This document shows, one piece after another, positions 32,711 to 41,827 of a DNA stretch of 64,000 nucleotides. Below the pieces are notes generated by a model that worked only from the letters and a program-made list of their open reading frames with translations, did no database searches and was not told the DNA's origin. The DNA lies in assembly GCA_030447505.1 (NCBI GenBank), contig JAUJOT010000003.1, positions 1 to 64,000 of the forward strand. Direction: 5' to 3'. A program made the translations under genes and the position numbers. Every line of letters starts with the position of its first letter. The stretch's first letter is position 1. This DNA comes from Solirubrobacteraceae bacterium. GTDB taxonomy: Bacteria > Actinomycetota > Thermoleophilia > Solirubrobacterales > Solirubrobacteraceae.

Positions 32711-34060
32711 GTGGCGGATGAACACCTGTGGCCGGACGGCGCGCTTGCCGCACAAGCCGCGCGGATCGGTCCGGCGCTGCTGGAGCTGATCGATGCCGAG
32801 ACGCGCTGGGTGCACCGCCGTGTCGAGCGCATCGAGCTGGCGAACGCCGTGCAGGCCACGCGCAGCATCGCGGCTGACATGACGATCCCGGTCGCACTGG
32901 CCAGCGACCTCACGTTGTACGCGAACCCGCAGCCTCCGCCGAATGCGCAGGTGGCGTCGCGGATCATCCTACCGCTGGGAATCCTTCCCAAGGCGCCGCT
33001 CGAGGAGTTCTCGCTGACTCCTGAAGACGTGCAGCGCCTGGCCGCGGAGCAGAGCAAGCCGCTGCTCGTGCTGGCGCTGGCGCCGTTGGCGAACCGCTGC
33101 GGAGCCGATCCCGACGAGGTGCTCTTCCTGCTCGCGATCATCGTCCGCTCCGAGGTTCCCGCGAAGGGGGCCAACGCGAAGCTCCAGAGGCTGTTGAAGA
33201 CCGCCGAACAGGATGGTCAGGGGGAAAGCGGCGCGCGTGAACGCCTGAGCATCCTCGCCGACACGCTCTGCGATCACTACGTGCTCCTCGTCGCGATCGA
33301 CGCGGAGCCGGGTTGTGCAACGCGGGTAACATACGAGCACCGTCAGACCGTCAGGGCGATCACTGGCGGCTTTGGCGATCCGCCCCTGACAATCATCAAC
33401 CCGCTGCCGTACGTCTCGCGCCGGCCGCGAGATGACGGGCCTCCGCACCGCATCGAAGTCGTCGCCCCTGACGGCCTTGAGATCGAAACGGCGAGCATCG
33501 TCGACCTCTTCGAGGAGCCGCCCCAACCGGTCGAATCGCGTAACGCAGAGCGCGGGAAGGGCGCGTACATCCAGCTCAAGGCGCCTCATGGCCGCACACG
33601 ACCGGTCAAGGCGGGCCTGAACGTTGAGTTCGGGTTTCCAGCCGGGGGCATCCATCACGTCGCTGCTATCGCCGGTGGCGCGTCGACGGTTGCGCTCTGG
33701 CTCGCCGTGCTCGCGAGCTTCGGGCTCGACGAAGATCTCAAGGGCTCCTCGGCCAGTGCGCTGCTCGCTGCCCCGGCCCTCGTCACGAGTTTTGCGCTTG
33801 GTTTTGCGACCACACGCGTGACGTCCAAGCCCGTCAATCGACTCAGGCTCATCGCCCTGTTCATCGCTCTGCTCGGCGTGCTCGGCGGTCTCTCTGTCTC
33901 GCTGCTCGGCGAGAGCTCGGAGCACCTCAACCTCCGCCATGGAGTACTGACGGGGCTGGCTATCCTGTCAACACTTGCGTTGTTCGCGGCACCCGCGCCG
34001 GCCGCCATCCGTCCGCGCGCTTCCGTTCCGCTGAGCGACACGTCATCATCCAGCTCATGA
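32711..34060 (+). CDS. large protein with C-terminal membrane domain, unknown function
   Basis: A 449-residue protein of no family known to me. Residues 1-300 are soluble, beginning with a helical region (ALLELIDAETRWVHRRVERIELANA) and continuing with beta-rich sequence. Residues of about 310-440 hold four hydrophobic segments (VAAIAGGASTVALWLAVLAS, ALLAAPALVTSFALGFATT, LIALFIALLGVLGGLSVSLL, LTGLAILSTLALFAAP). The GTG start has TAGACT 6 nt upstream. Its stop overlaps the start of a 71-residue gene. It lies between two IS481 copies. Confidence 0.7.
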   Translation: MADEHLWPDGALAAQAARIGPALLELIDAETRWVHRRVERIELANAVQATRSIAADMTIPVALASDLTLYANPQPPPNAQVASRIILPLGILPKAPLEEFSLTPEDVQRLAAEQSKPLLVLALAPLANRCGADPDEVLFLLAIIVRSEVPAKGANAKLQRLLKTAEQDGQGESGARERLSILADTLCDHYVLLVAIDAEPGCATRVTYEHRQTVRAITGGFGDPPLTIINPLPYVSRRPRDDGPPHRIEVVAPDGLEIETASIVDLFEEPPQPVESRNAERGKGAYIQLKAPHGRTRPVKAGLNVEFGFPAGGIHHVAAIAGGASTVALWLAVLASFGLDEDLKGSSASALLAAPALVTSFALGFATTRVTSKPVNRLRLIALFIALLGVLGGLSVSLLGESSEHLNLRHGVLTGLAILSTLALFAAPAPAAIRPRASVPLSDTSSSSS

Positions 34061-34272
34061 AACCCGCCGCCGACGCCAAGATCATCGTCAAGCACGCAGC
34101 CACCCTGCAGGGCGGCGAAGGTCGGCCGCTGTCCGAGCTCGCCGCACAGAACGACGAGCAGCTCGCGAAGAACTTCCCCATCGAGCAGAGCGACAAGGAT
34201 CTTGCCGAGCGCGTGCTCGCGAGGTTCGACGCGCTCAACGGGCAGTCTCCACCCGACGTACCCGTCACGTAG
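34057..34272 (+). CDS. small hypothetical protein coupled to the upstream gene
   Basis: A 71-residue acidic soluble protein (KHAATLQGGEGRPLSELAAQ, DKDLAERVLARFDALNG) with no recognised domain. Its ATG overlaps the stop of the membrane protein gene as ATGA, so the two are almost certainly translated together and may act as partners. Confidence 0.6.
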   Translation: MKPAADAKIIVKHAATLQGGEGRPLSELAAQNDEQLAKNFPIEQSDKDLAERVLARFDALNGQSPPDVPVT

Positions 34273-34477
34273 ACGCGCGTCGCGATCGCGACTCGCGCCC
34301 GATAGCAGGCTGCTAGCCGCGCTGCCGGGATGATCGAGCGCAAGGGTGATCGTCGGCAGCGGCTGGATGAGCGTCTCTCATCGCTGTCCGAGCAATGAGT
34401 CTCGGCGGTTTCCGGCGCTCTCGCTCAGACTGCCGCTTGCGTCGAGAAGACACTCTCCGGCGAGTCGCTGAACGGCG

Positions 34478-35482
34478 CTACTTCCGCAAAAGGCTCAGCG
34501 CCGCGACCCAATCGCGCTTCCTGCGTGCTGCCTCAGCCATCGCGGCCGAGCCTTCGGCCAGCGGTCCGCCGGCCATGGGGATCACGGACACGGCAATCCT
34601 GGTTAGACGCTCCGACAGGGAGTGGCGCTTGCGGAGCTCCTTCTCTGCGAACAGCATGTCGCGCGTGAGCGCATTGTCCGCGGCGAGCATGCCGTCCTGT
34701 CGTGTGCGTGCAATAGCTCCGTGCAGCTTTGAGCGCGCCTCGCGCGACGCATCGTGTGCTCGGAACTCCATTACCACCTCCCACGGAAGATCGGTGACAT
34801 CCGGGAACAGGTAGCTCAACGCGTCGTGCGCCGCAGTGCCCGAGAGTCCCTCTGGCCCGCGGGCCCGCACCATCGGTTCGAAGAGTGGCGATACGTGGAA
34901 GTCGGCATCGAGGGCCGCCGCAAGCGCCGCGTCTCGGTCGAACGACTTGATTACGAAGTCCCGCAGCCATTGGTTGCTCTCTCCTAGCTCAGGCATGAGC
35001 GCCTTGTCCCACACAGCCCTCGTGCTGCGATGCGGCAGCCACCGGTCGAAGTCGGACGCGTTCATGTGTCCCGTAAACGCAATCTGTGCCCACCCGTCGT
35101 TGAATTCGGCGACGTGCGCGAGCACGGAGGACACGAGTTCGGCGACGTATCGCTGCTTGAGCGCGCCGGCCATCATCACACGCATGTCCTCAGGCGCGGC
35201 CGGTATTCCCTGAGCGGGCTGCGCGCCGACGCTAAAGATGACCGGGGTGCCTATCTCGAGAGGGTGGTTGGCCCTGGCCAACCGCTCCTCCGTCGCGGAC
35301 TCCGGCGGATGCCAGATCTGGACAGCTCCGCCATCGGTGATATCGATCTCGAACAAGCCGTCTTCGAAGACCACCTCGTCGTACAGCACCGCGGCTTGCT
35401 TCGCGCGCCCGTCGATCGCCGGGCTTGCTGGGTGGTCGAACCACTCGACAGACGTTCGGAGCGGGAATACACAGCGGGTCAC
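34478..35482 (-). CDS. hypothetical protein in IS-bounded island
   Basis: A protein of about 334 residues without a recognised domain. The N-terminal 70 residues look beta-rich (VLYDEVVFEDGLFEIDITDGGAVQIWHP), and the rest is mainly helical, with RYVAELVSSVLAHVAEFNDGW and LRKRHSLSERLTRIAVSVIPM. I place the start at the GTG at 35482, because the in-frame sequence upstream to 35584 is unlike protein; the start is uncertain. It is co-oriented with, and 147 nt downstream of, the HEPN-like gene, and its base composition is less G+C rich than the chromosome around it. Confidence 0.6.
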   Translation of the reverse strand: MTRCVFPLRTSVEWFDHPASPAIDGRAKQAAVLYDEVVFEDGLFEIDITDGGAVQIWHPPESATEERLARANHPLEIGTPVIFSVGAQPAQGIPAAPEDMRVMMAGALKQRYVAELVSSVLAHVAEFNDGWAQIAFTGHMNASDFDRWLPHRSTRAVWDKALMPELGESNQWLRDFVIKSFDRDAALAAALDADFHVSPLFEPMVRARGPEGLSGTAAHDALSYLFPDVTDLPWEVVMEFRAHDASREARSKLHGAIARTRQDGMLAADNALTRDMLFAEKELRKRHSLSERLTRIAVSVIPMAGGPLAEGSAAMAEAARRKRDWVAALSLLRK

Positions 35483-35629
35483 GTTGCAGAGGCTACGAAC
35501 TCGGCGCGACGGAACCGGCCCATTCCTTGGAGGCTCGTACGCGGAACTAACCGTCGTGTATGCACGGTCGGCGCCGCCTGCCAAGCTAGGCGTTAGTCAC
35601 CTGCAGCGGCTGCTGAAGGCTGAAGGTGA

Positions 35630-37003
35630 TCAACGGCCTGCGCTCCACGGCACGGGCTCGATGTCCATCGATGAGCGGCCGAGCCGTAGACGCGACCAGT
35701 GACCTCCGGCGTAACCAAGGAGTCGAAGCACGGCCATCTGCAGGTACCACGTCGCGAGCTGCCAGCTATCGGCGAGCTCTCCTTGCGACGGCCACTCTGG
35801 GTCTCTGTGACTCGAGGGTGGATGGACTAGGCGGTTGCGAACGTTGAAGACGATCTCTGGGCCACCCCAGGACGGGTCGCCGATGCGCTCGAGTCGCGCA
35901 GCGAGGTGCGGCAACGACTCAGGAATGGTGCGCGGGATCCCGGCCCAATCGCACAGAAGAGCAAACGCCCCGCCAGCCCTGAGACCCTCAAATGCCTTCT
36001 TCGACATGCCTTCCTCGCGCCGTAGAACAGCCCACGCCAACAGCTCCAGTCCCGACGTCGCTACCGGGATTCGGACATCGAGCACTTCGCCGCTATCGGC
36101 CGCCATGAGAATGTTGATGGCACGCTCCAAGATCAGCTCTTGCGCTGGATCGGCGCAGGCCTTCGTGTAGCCCGCCGCAACCGCTGGGAGCGCTTCCGGA
36201 ACAAGTTGCGGCGGACACCAGGCGGCCGCACCCTTGCCGCGTCTGAGGCGCGGTGATCCCCAGTTAGCCCACACGACCAGTTCATCCGCGTCGAGACCAC
36301 AAATCGGACCTATAGCTACCTCGCGGCCGGCGATTAGACCGAGTACCGCGAACAGCCGACGTTGGAGCATACGGATCAGGTCAGCGCTCACCTCGGGCTG
36401 AACAGGGCGCGCTTCGATGACTCCGCTGAAGTCTTCAGCCCCGCTCGAGTCCACCGTCGCCAGCCGCAATGACCACCCCGGAAGGGTGAACGCAATCTGG
36501 CCTTGAGACCCGCCGCCCGCAACGGGATCGAGGACCCGAAAGAGTGGTTTGAGTCCGCCCGCATAGTGGACCACAAAGCGCTTCGCACCTGCGAGATCTC
36601 CTGCCGTGAGATCTGAAATCTTTTCCCAGATATCAGCTGAATTTCCGGGCGGAACCTCCCGCGGGAGAATGGTTCCGCTCGGCGGGGCCAGAGAAGCTCC
36701 TTGCGGAATGTCAACTGTAAGCTCGCGGTCGGAGAACAAGCTGACCGGGCCTAGTTCTTTCATCGAGCCCTTGAGATGTGCTCCGAACCAAACGTCCGGG
36801 AACAGGTGGAGCTCGAGCTGCCCGCGAACTCGCTGCCGCCGGCCCTCGCCGTCAACCTCGAGGTCGCCGGCATAGACGACGATGCCGTCGGGCCCGGGAG
36901 GGGCGTAGATGCGACGGAGGCGCCGCGGCGGTCGGGACGATGCCCCTCCAGCCGCGGTATCGGCCTCCGGTCTATCGCAATCGTTGTCGGACACGATCCC
37001 CAT
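35630..37003 (-). CDS. protein with HEPN-like C-terminal motif, possible defence or toxin gene
   Basis: A 457-residue protein. The N-terminal half (about 40-190) is beta-rich (DGIVVYAGDLEVDGEGRRQRVRGQ). The C-terminal part is helical and contains FNVRNRLVHPPSS, an Rx4H motif (R389, H394) in the setting typical of HEPN RNase domains, preceded by a helical region with ELLAWAVLRREEGMSKKAFEGL. The family is not identified and HEPN activity is inference. ATG 37003 has CAGGA before it. The region is A+T-richer than its surroundings, and an IS481 element sits 63 nt upstream. Confidence 0.6.
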   Translation of the reverse strand: MGIVSDNDCDRPEADTAAGGASSRPPRRLRRIYAPPGPDGIVVYAGDLEVDGEGRRQRVRGQLELHLFPDVWFGAHLKGSMKELGPVSLFSDRELTVDIPQGASLAPPSGTILPREVPPGNSADIWEKISDLTAGDLAGAKRFVVHYAGGLKPLFRVLDPVAGGGSQGQIAFTLPGWSLRLATVDSSGAEDFSGVIEARPVQPEVSADLIRMLQRRLFAVLGLIAGREVAIGPICGLDADELVVWANWGSPRLRRGKGAAAWCPPQLVPEALPAVAAGYTKACADPAQELILERAINILMAADSGEVLDVRIPVATSGLELLAWAVLRREEGMSKKAFEGLRAGGAFALLCDWAGIPRTIPESLPHLAARLERIGDPSWGGPEIVFNVRNRLVHPPSSHRDPEWPSQGELADSWQLATWYLQMAVLRLLGYAGGHWSRLRLGRSSMDIEPVPWSAGR

Positions 37004-37071
37004 GCTTCCTGAGCCCCTCCTCGCGCGTCCGCTCAAGTCGTGCCAGTAGACGTTCCCGCGTGAACGCTAGC

Positions 37072-38118
37072 TGTAGTTCCTGAGGACGTTGTTCATCCGG
37101 GCCTCCCTGGAGGCTGGTGGTTACGAAGCCCCAGCACCAAGGAGACACCGGATGAAGTTGCACGCCAACGCGCGGCTCAGCGTGATCGGCCGGCAGTTGC
37201 TTGTCGATCGAATCGAGAGGGAGAGTTGGAAGGTCCGAGACGCCGCACAGAGCGTCGGGATCTCTGAGCGGACCGCCCGGAAGTGGCTCGCGCGGTATCG
37301 CACCGAAGGGCCCGATGGCTTGATCGACAGGCCGTCGACGCCGCAGCTGGTGGCCAACCGCACCGACGAGCGGACGATCGAGGCGATCGCGGCACTGCGA
37401 CGGTTGCGCTTCTCGGGGCCAGAGATCGCCGAGGTCCTTGACCGGCCGCTGTCGACGGTCTCAGGGATCCTCACGCGGATCGGGATGGGGCGCCTCGGTC
37501 GCTTGGGCTTGGAGCCCGCGGAGCGCTACGAGCGCCAGGTCGCCGGTGAGCTGATCCACATCGACGTCAAGAAGCTCGGCCGCATCCACGGCGGCGCGGG
37601 CAAACGCATCACCGGGCTCCAGCGCAACCCGCGACGCACACGCAAAGACAGCGAGGGACACAACCGCAGGATCGTCGGCTGGGACTACGTCCACGTCGCG
37701 ATCGACGACGCCACGCGCCTGGCCTACGCCGAAGTCCTCAGCGACGAGAAGGCAACCACCGCGATCGGGTTTTTGCGCCGAGCGATCGCGTTCTTTGAGA
37801 GCCACGGCATGACCGTCTGCGACCTGCTTACCGACAACGGCTCGGCGTACCGCTCAGCCGTTCACGCGATCGCCTGCAGAACGCTGGGCATCCGCCACCT
37901 GCGCACCCGGCCACGACGCCCGCAGACCAACGGCAAGGCCGAGCGCTTCATCCGCACGATGCTCGCCGGCTGGGCCTACGGCGCGATCTACGCCAGCAGC
38001 GCCGAACGCACCGCAGCCCTTGACGGCTGGATCTACCGCTACAACCATCACCGACGACACGCAGCCATCGGCCGACAACCACCGATCAGCCGCCTGAACA
38101 ACCTGCTCGGGACCTACA
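37072..38118 (+). mobile_element. IS481-family element, copy B (1047 bp)
   Basis: Apparently identical to copy A over its full length and in the same orientation. It is flanked by its own 6-bp repeats GCTAGC (37066-37071 and 38119-38124). Because each copy has intact private duplications, the two entered separately, and the 5.7 kb between them is not shown to be a composite transposon. Confidence 0.92.
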
Positions 38119-38123
38119 GCTAG
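37152..38123 (+). CDS. IS481-family transposase, copy B
   Basis: Same 323-residue sequence as copy A, with the complete DDE core (HIDVKK, TDNGSAY, NGKAERFIRT). Its TAG stop again falls in the GCTAGC target repeat. The lack of any difference between copies implies recent transposition. Confidence 0.92.
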   Translation: MKLHANARLSVIGRQLLVDRIERESWKVRDAAQSVGISERTARKWLARYRTEGPDGLIDRPSTPQLVANRTDERTIEAIAALRRLRFSGPEIAEVLDRPLSTVSGILTRIGMGRLGRLGLEPAERYERQVAGELIHIDVKKLGRIHGGAGKRITGLQRNPRRTRKDSEGHNRRIVGWDYVHVAIDDATRLAYAEVLSDEKATTAIGFLRRAIAFFESHGMTVCDLLTDNGSAYRSAVHAIACRTLGIRHLRTRPRRPQTNGKAERFIRTMLAGWAYGAIYASSAERTAALDGWIYRYNHHRRHAAIGRQPPISRLNNLLGTYS

Positions 38124-38318
38124 CGCTCAACAACCGGCTTGCGATCCACTGGGCGGACCTGTTGGTCGCGAAGGATCGGGCTGTCGGGCGTGGGGTCACA
38201 CGATCGTCATCCAGAACCCTCCTAAACCCAGCCTCCCGCCAGAGAGCGCCGGAGCCTTCGAGGAGGGGCGCTCGAAGTCCGCATCGCCAAGCACGGTTGC
38301 TGGGAACCGGGAACAGGC

Positions 38319-38675
38319 TTAGATCTTCTTGCTGCGCTTGCGTCGAGGCGGCGACGAGTCCGCGGTCTCGACCGCCTTGAAGTAGTAGCCCAACACGAAC
38401 CCCAAGACCCCGGTGACACCCGACACGATCGCCGTCATGGTGCCGGTGAGATCACGAACGGCCGCTGGATCGAGTCCCTTTGTGAAGAGCAAATAAGCCG
38501 CGATGGTCACCACGCTGAAGACGAGGACGACGAGATAGGTGCGGACCACCAAGAACGCGATTCGGTGTCTTGCGTCATCCTCCATTTCCTGTCGCGTGGG
38601 GGTGCCTTTTGGGAGGTTCGGAAGAACGCCTGAGTCGGCGGCAGGTTGGGACTCTTCCGTGCTTGCGGTGGCCAT
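38319..38675 (-). CDS. small two-helix membrane protein
   Basis: A 118-residue protein with an N-terminal soluble part (ADSGVLPNLPKGTPTRQEME), two membrane segments (about 42-65 and 80-98, VLVFSVVTIAAYLLF; MTAIVSGVTGVLGFVLGYYF) and a very basic end (PPRRKRSKKI). No family is recognised. The gene lies 7 nt after the stop of the small gene upstream, and both proteins share a GVLPxLxKG motif, so they probably work together. Confidence 0.65.
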   Translation of the reverse strand: MATASTEESQPAADSGVLPNLPKGTPTRQEMEDDARHRIAFLVVRTYLVVLVFSVVTIAAYLLFTKGLDPAAVRDLTGTMTAIVSGVTGVLGFVLGYYFKAVETADSSPPRRKRSKKI

Positions 38676-38682
38676 CGGCCAA

Positions 38683-38946
38683 CTAGCGCCAGCCGAACGG
38701 GATCGGCTGCTCGATCTGAGATACGGGATCGCGAATGACTACCTCCTTGCCCTCCGCCTCCTTCAACAGCGCGAGACCTACGTAGACGACGTCCTTTACG
38801 GTCGCGAGTCCCAGCCGGTGCTGGATGCGGGTAGCCGTCATGAGCGCATCCCCGACGAGGGACACCGTTTGTGGTGCACCGACGCCGCCGCCCTTGGTCA
38901 GGTCAGGCAGCACACCCTCATCCGACTGTGGGCCATCGATCATCAT
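38683..38946 (-). CDS. small soluble protein sharing a motif with its neighbour
   Basis: An 87-residue protein. It contains SDEGVLPDLTKGG, matching ADSGVLPNLPKGT in the next gene, then a helical region (SLVGDALMTATRIQHRLGL) and VKDVVYVGLALLKEAEGKEVVIRD. The last segment has the look of short actinobacterial helix-turn/ribbon proteins, but I cannot name a family. Two adjacent ATGs (38946, 38943) could start it. Confidence 0.55.
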   Translation of the reverse strand: MMIDGPQSDEGVLPDLTKGGGVGAPQTVSLVGDALMTATRIQHRLGLATVKDVVYVGLALLKEAEGKEVVIRDPVSQIEQPIPFGWR

Positions 38947-39372
38947 CGTCTCCGTCGTCCGCGATATCAGCCGCTGAGAGAGTGATAGACCCAGACTGCC
39001 ACGCCAACCCTTGGGCGAGCGTATGCAGAGGCCCGGACGCCCGAAATAAGGCCTGCCGAGAGTGCCGCTCTTCGCGCAGAGCAGCAGCGGACGGTGAACC
39101 GGACGGACTGCTGCGTCTCGTCGCTTGCGGCAGTCGCGTCGAGAGGCCGATCGCGCAGAAACGGGAGCTCCTGCCGCCGGGCTGAGGCGTCGCCGAGCCT
39201 CGAGACAGCCGGCCCGGTATCGCAACGTTCCGTTGGCGGGGCTGATGCGCCGCGTGCCCCCTGCGCGCGGCCACGCCCAGACGGCTGACGCGTCCACCGC
39301 CGCTGCCCGGAAGATCGCCCGATCGGACGGTCCGCGCGTGCGCGCGGCGGGCTAGCGTCGCCCCAGCATCCG
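38947..39372. other. intergenic region
   Basis: About 425 nt. The open frames here have poor codon bias and no recognisable product; I see no repeats or strong hairpins. Confidence 0.4.
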
Positions 39373-39783
39373 ATGCCCGCGCCGATCGTCACCTCCGCCG
39401 CGAAGATCATGTGCGCCCACGGCGGCCAGGTGACGCTGATCCCCAAGCAGGTCAGGGTCCTCGCGGGCGGGGGCGCCCGTGCTCTGCGCCGGCGACCTCG
39501 TCGGCTCGCCGATCGTCGGGTGCGCGCAGCCGCCGACGCCTGCGACCGCGCCCTGCCTCGTCGTCGCCAGCGAGATCCCGATCCCGATGGTCGGCATGAG
39601 CCCGAAGGTCACGGTCAACGGCAAGCCGGTCCTGCTGGCCGGCATCAACGGGATCACGAGCGGAGTTCCGCCGTCGCCGCGCGGCCTTGCATACGGCACC
39701 GACCTCCAACGGGCGCGGGAGGTGCTGCTCGCGGCCTGCCGTTCCGCCGAGGGCGTCATCGAACAGCGTCCGGCCGAGGTCTG
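39373..39783 (+). pseudogene. PAAR-like protein gene with one-base frameshift
   Basis: The first frame reads MPAPIVTSAAKIMCAHGGQV, then LIPKQVRVLAGG. At a run of five G near 39465-39470 a single base must be dropped to continue as APVLCAGDLVGSPIVGCAQP, then PKVTVNGKPVLLAGINGITS, ending at 39783. This CAHGGQ...PVLCAGD...GC layout is that of PAAR-like spike-tip proteins associated with contractile injection systems. No tube, sheath or baseplate gene is nearby, so it is an orphan. A sequencing error in the G run is possible, in which case the gene is intact (about 136 residues). Confidence 0.6.
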
Positions 39784-40570
39784 AGTCGAGGAGTTCGGCG
39801 AGTCGTCGATCAACGTCGCCGTCCGCTACTGGTATGCAGCCGATATCGCCAGCCGATGGCGCGCTCGCAATGCAGTCGCGCTACCGGTAGATGCTGCGCT
39901 CGGCGAGGCGGGCATGACATGCCGTTCCCGCAGCGCACGCTCTGGTTCGGCCCCGGCAATACCTCGCTGACAACTCAACGGGGAGGACGACAACGCCTCG
40001 GCGACGCACGATCACCACGATCCTCGAGACTTCTGACAGCGACGGGCTGCTGAGCGGCGATTCGCCGTTTCGGTCGCTGTTGTGCTGCACGACCTTGCCA
40101 GCCAGGTCGGAACCGTCGGATAAACGACGCAGTGACCCGAGGCGCTCGGCGAGCTGCGGGGCGAAGTCACGTGAAGACGTCGACGGCCAGTGCGCCGACG
40201 ATCGTCTCAAGCCATGCGCGCTCGTCGCTGTCGACGCGCGCTGGTTGAGATGTCGTCTCGCGACCCGGTGTCCCGAGGACCGCGAGGCTTGCCGCCGCAG
40301 CCATGACAAGCCGCAGCTGCTCGACAGAGGTCGTCAGGCAGCCCGGCGATGAAGATCAGCTCACCCACGGACGCGTCCCGCCGCTTGCCGCTCGTGAGCC
40401 GACAGCCTCGGTGCATCCGCTGACCGGGCATCCGAGAAGCTTACGAACGCCCGACACCAAGCGCTGCCGGGGGACAAACCCCCGAGACGCCGCAAGCGCA
40501 AGCGCCACGTCGCCAGCGCCGCGCGTGCTACTGGCTTGTCGTCGCGCACCTCCCCGGGTACGAACTGCTC
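39784..40570. other. long region without a supported gene
   Basis: Nearly 790 nt between the PAAR-like gene and the antiporter. Forward and reverse frames are open but lack codon bias or recognisable motifs. A short minus-strand end (WLETIVGALAVDVFT and a stop near 40170) may be the relic of a decayed gene. Confidence 0.4.
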
Positions 40571-41827
40571 GTGACCGAGGTCGACTTCGGGTCGCTCGTC
40601 GTGGTGGCGCTCGCGGCGTTCGCCGTCCCGCTGCTGCTCGCGGTGCTCCCCGGGCCGAAGATCCCGAGCGTCGTCGGCGAGATCGTCGCCGGCATCGCGC
40701 TCGGCGCCAGCGGCCTTGGCCTGATCGAGCCGCACGCCGGCTACCTCGAGTTCCTGTTTCTGTTCGGCCTCGCGTTCCTGCTGTTCCTCGCCGGCCTCGA
40801 GTTCGACCCCGCGCTGCTGCGCGGCACGCTCTCGCGCGGGCTGCGGCACGCCGCCTGGTCGCCGCTCGGGCGCGCGCTGGTAGGAATGGCGATCAGGCTC
40901 GCCGTCGCCTTCGCGATCACGGTGCCGCTGTGGCTCGCCGGCCTGCTGCCCGGCCCGACGCTCGTGGCGTTCCTGATCTCGTCGACCTCGCTGGGGATCG
41001 TGCTGTCGGTGCTGACCGAGCACGAACTGCTGCGTGAGCGCTACGGCCAGCGGCTGTTTCTGTCGGCCGCCGTCGCAGACTTCGCCACGGTCTTGCTGCT
41101 GACAATCTTCTTCTCGGCCGATGCTCGCTCGCCCGGTGTCCGCGTCGCGCTGATCGCCCTGCTGATCGCACTCGGCCTGGCGCTGTTCTGGGGGCTGCGC
41201 GCCGCCTCCTCGAGAGGTCCGCTCGCGGCGCTCGTCGAGCGTCTGTCCGGCGCGCCGGCCGAGCTGCGCATCCGCGCCAGCTTCGCGCTGCTGCTCGCCT
41301 TCGTCGCGCTCGCAGCCGAGTTCGGGCTCGAGGTGATACTCGGCGCCTTCGTCGCCGGCGCGATCGTGTCGTCGCTGTCGGTCGGAAGCACGCACCCGCT
41401 CTACCACGTGAAGGTCGACGCGATCGGCTACGGCTTCTTCATCCCGGTCTTCTTCATCCTCACCGGGGCGCGACTCGACGTGCCGGCACTGCTGGGCGCC
41501 GGCGAAACGCTCGCGCTCGTGCCGGTCCTCCTCGTCGCGGTCTTCCTCGTCAAGGGCCTTCCCGCGTTGCTGTACCGCGACGAGTTCACGTGGCGTGACT
41601 GCGCCGCGGCAGGCGCGCTGCAATCAGCGCAGATGACGCTGACCGTCGCCGGCGTGGAGATCGGCCAACGGCTCGGGCTCATCGACGAGGCGCTCGGCGC
41701 CGCACTCATCTGCGTCGCGCTGCTCAGCGTGCTGATCGCCCCGATCGCCTTCGCGCGGCTGCACACACAGGCGTCGGTCACAGCGGCCGCCAAGCCCGAG
41801 CGCGCAGCGCCCACGCGCTCTGGATAG
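40571..41827 (+). CDS. CPA2-family cation/proton antiporter (KefB/NapA-like)
   Basis: A 418-residue membrane protein with about twelve hydrophobic segments. It has the family hallmarks KIPSVVGEIVAGIALG, LFGLAFLLFLAGLEFDP, STSLGIVLSVLTE, LGAFVAGAIVSSLS and FIPVFFILTGARLDV. No TrkA-N or TrkA-C regulatory domain follows. It should exchange Na+ or K+ for protons in the cell membrane. The GTG start has no obvious ribosome-binding site. Confidence 0.88.
   Translation: MTEVDFGSLVVVALAAFAVPLLLAVLPGPKIPSVVGEIVAGIALGASGLGLIEPHAGYLEFLFLFGLAFLLFLAGLEFDPALLRGTLSRGLRHAAWSPLGRALVGMAIRLAVAFAITVPLWLAGLLPGPTLVAFLISSTSLGIVLSVLTEHELLRERYGQRLFLSAAVADFATVLLLTIFFSADARSPGVRVALIALLIALGLALFWGLRAASSRGPLAALVERLSGAPAELRIRASFALLLAFVALAAEFGLEVILGAFVAGAIVSSLSVGSTHPLYHVKVDAIGYGFFIPVFFILTGARLDVPALLGAGETLALVPVLLVAVFLVKGLPALLYRDEFTWRDCAAAGALQSAQMTLTVAGVEIGQRLGLIDEALGAALICVALLSVLIAPIAFARLHTQASVTAAAKPERAAPTRSG

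Noticed and set aside
31380-37071. Composite transposon bounded by the two IS481 copies
   Set aside because: Each copy has its own perfect GCTAGC duplication, which indicates independent insertions.
40207-40431. Minus-strand open frame in the 39.8-40.6 kb gap
   Set aside because: No codon bias, no start signal and no recognisable motif.
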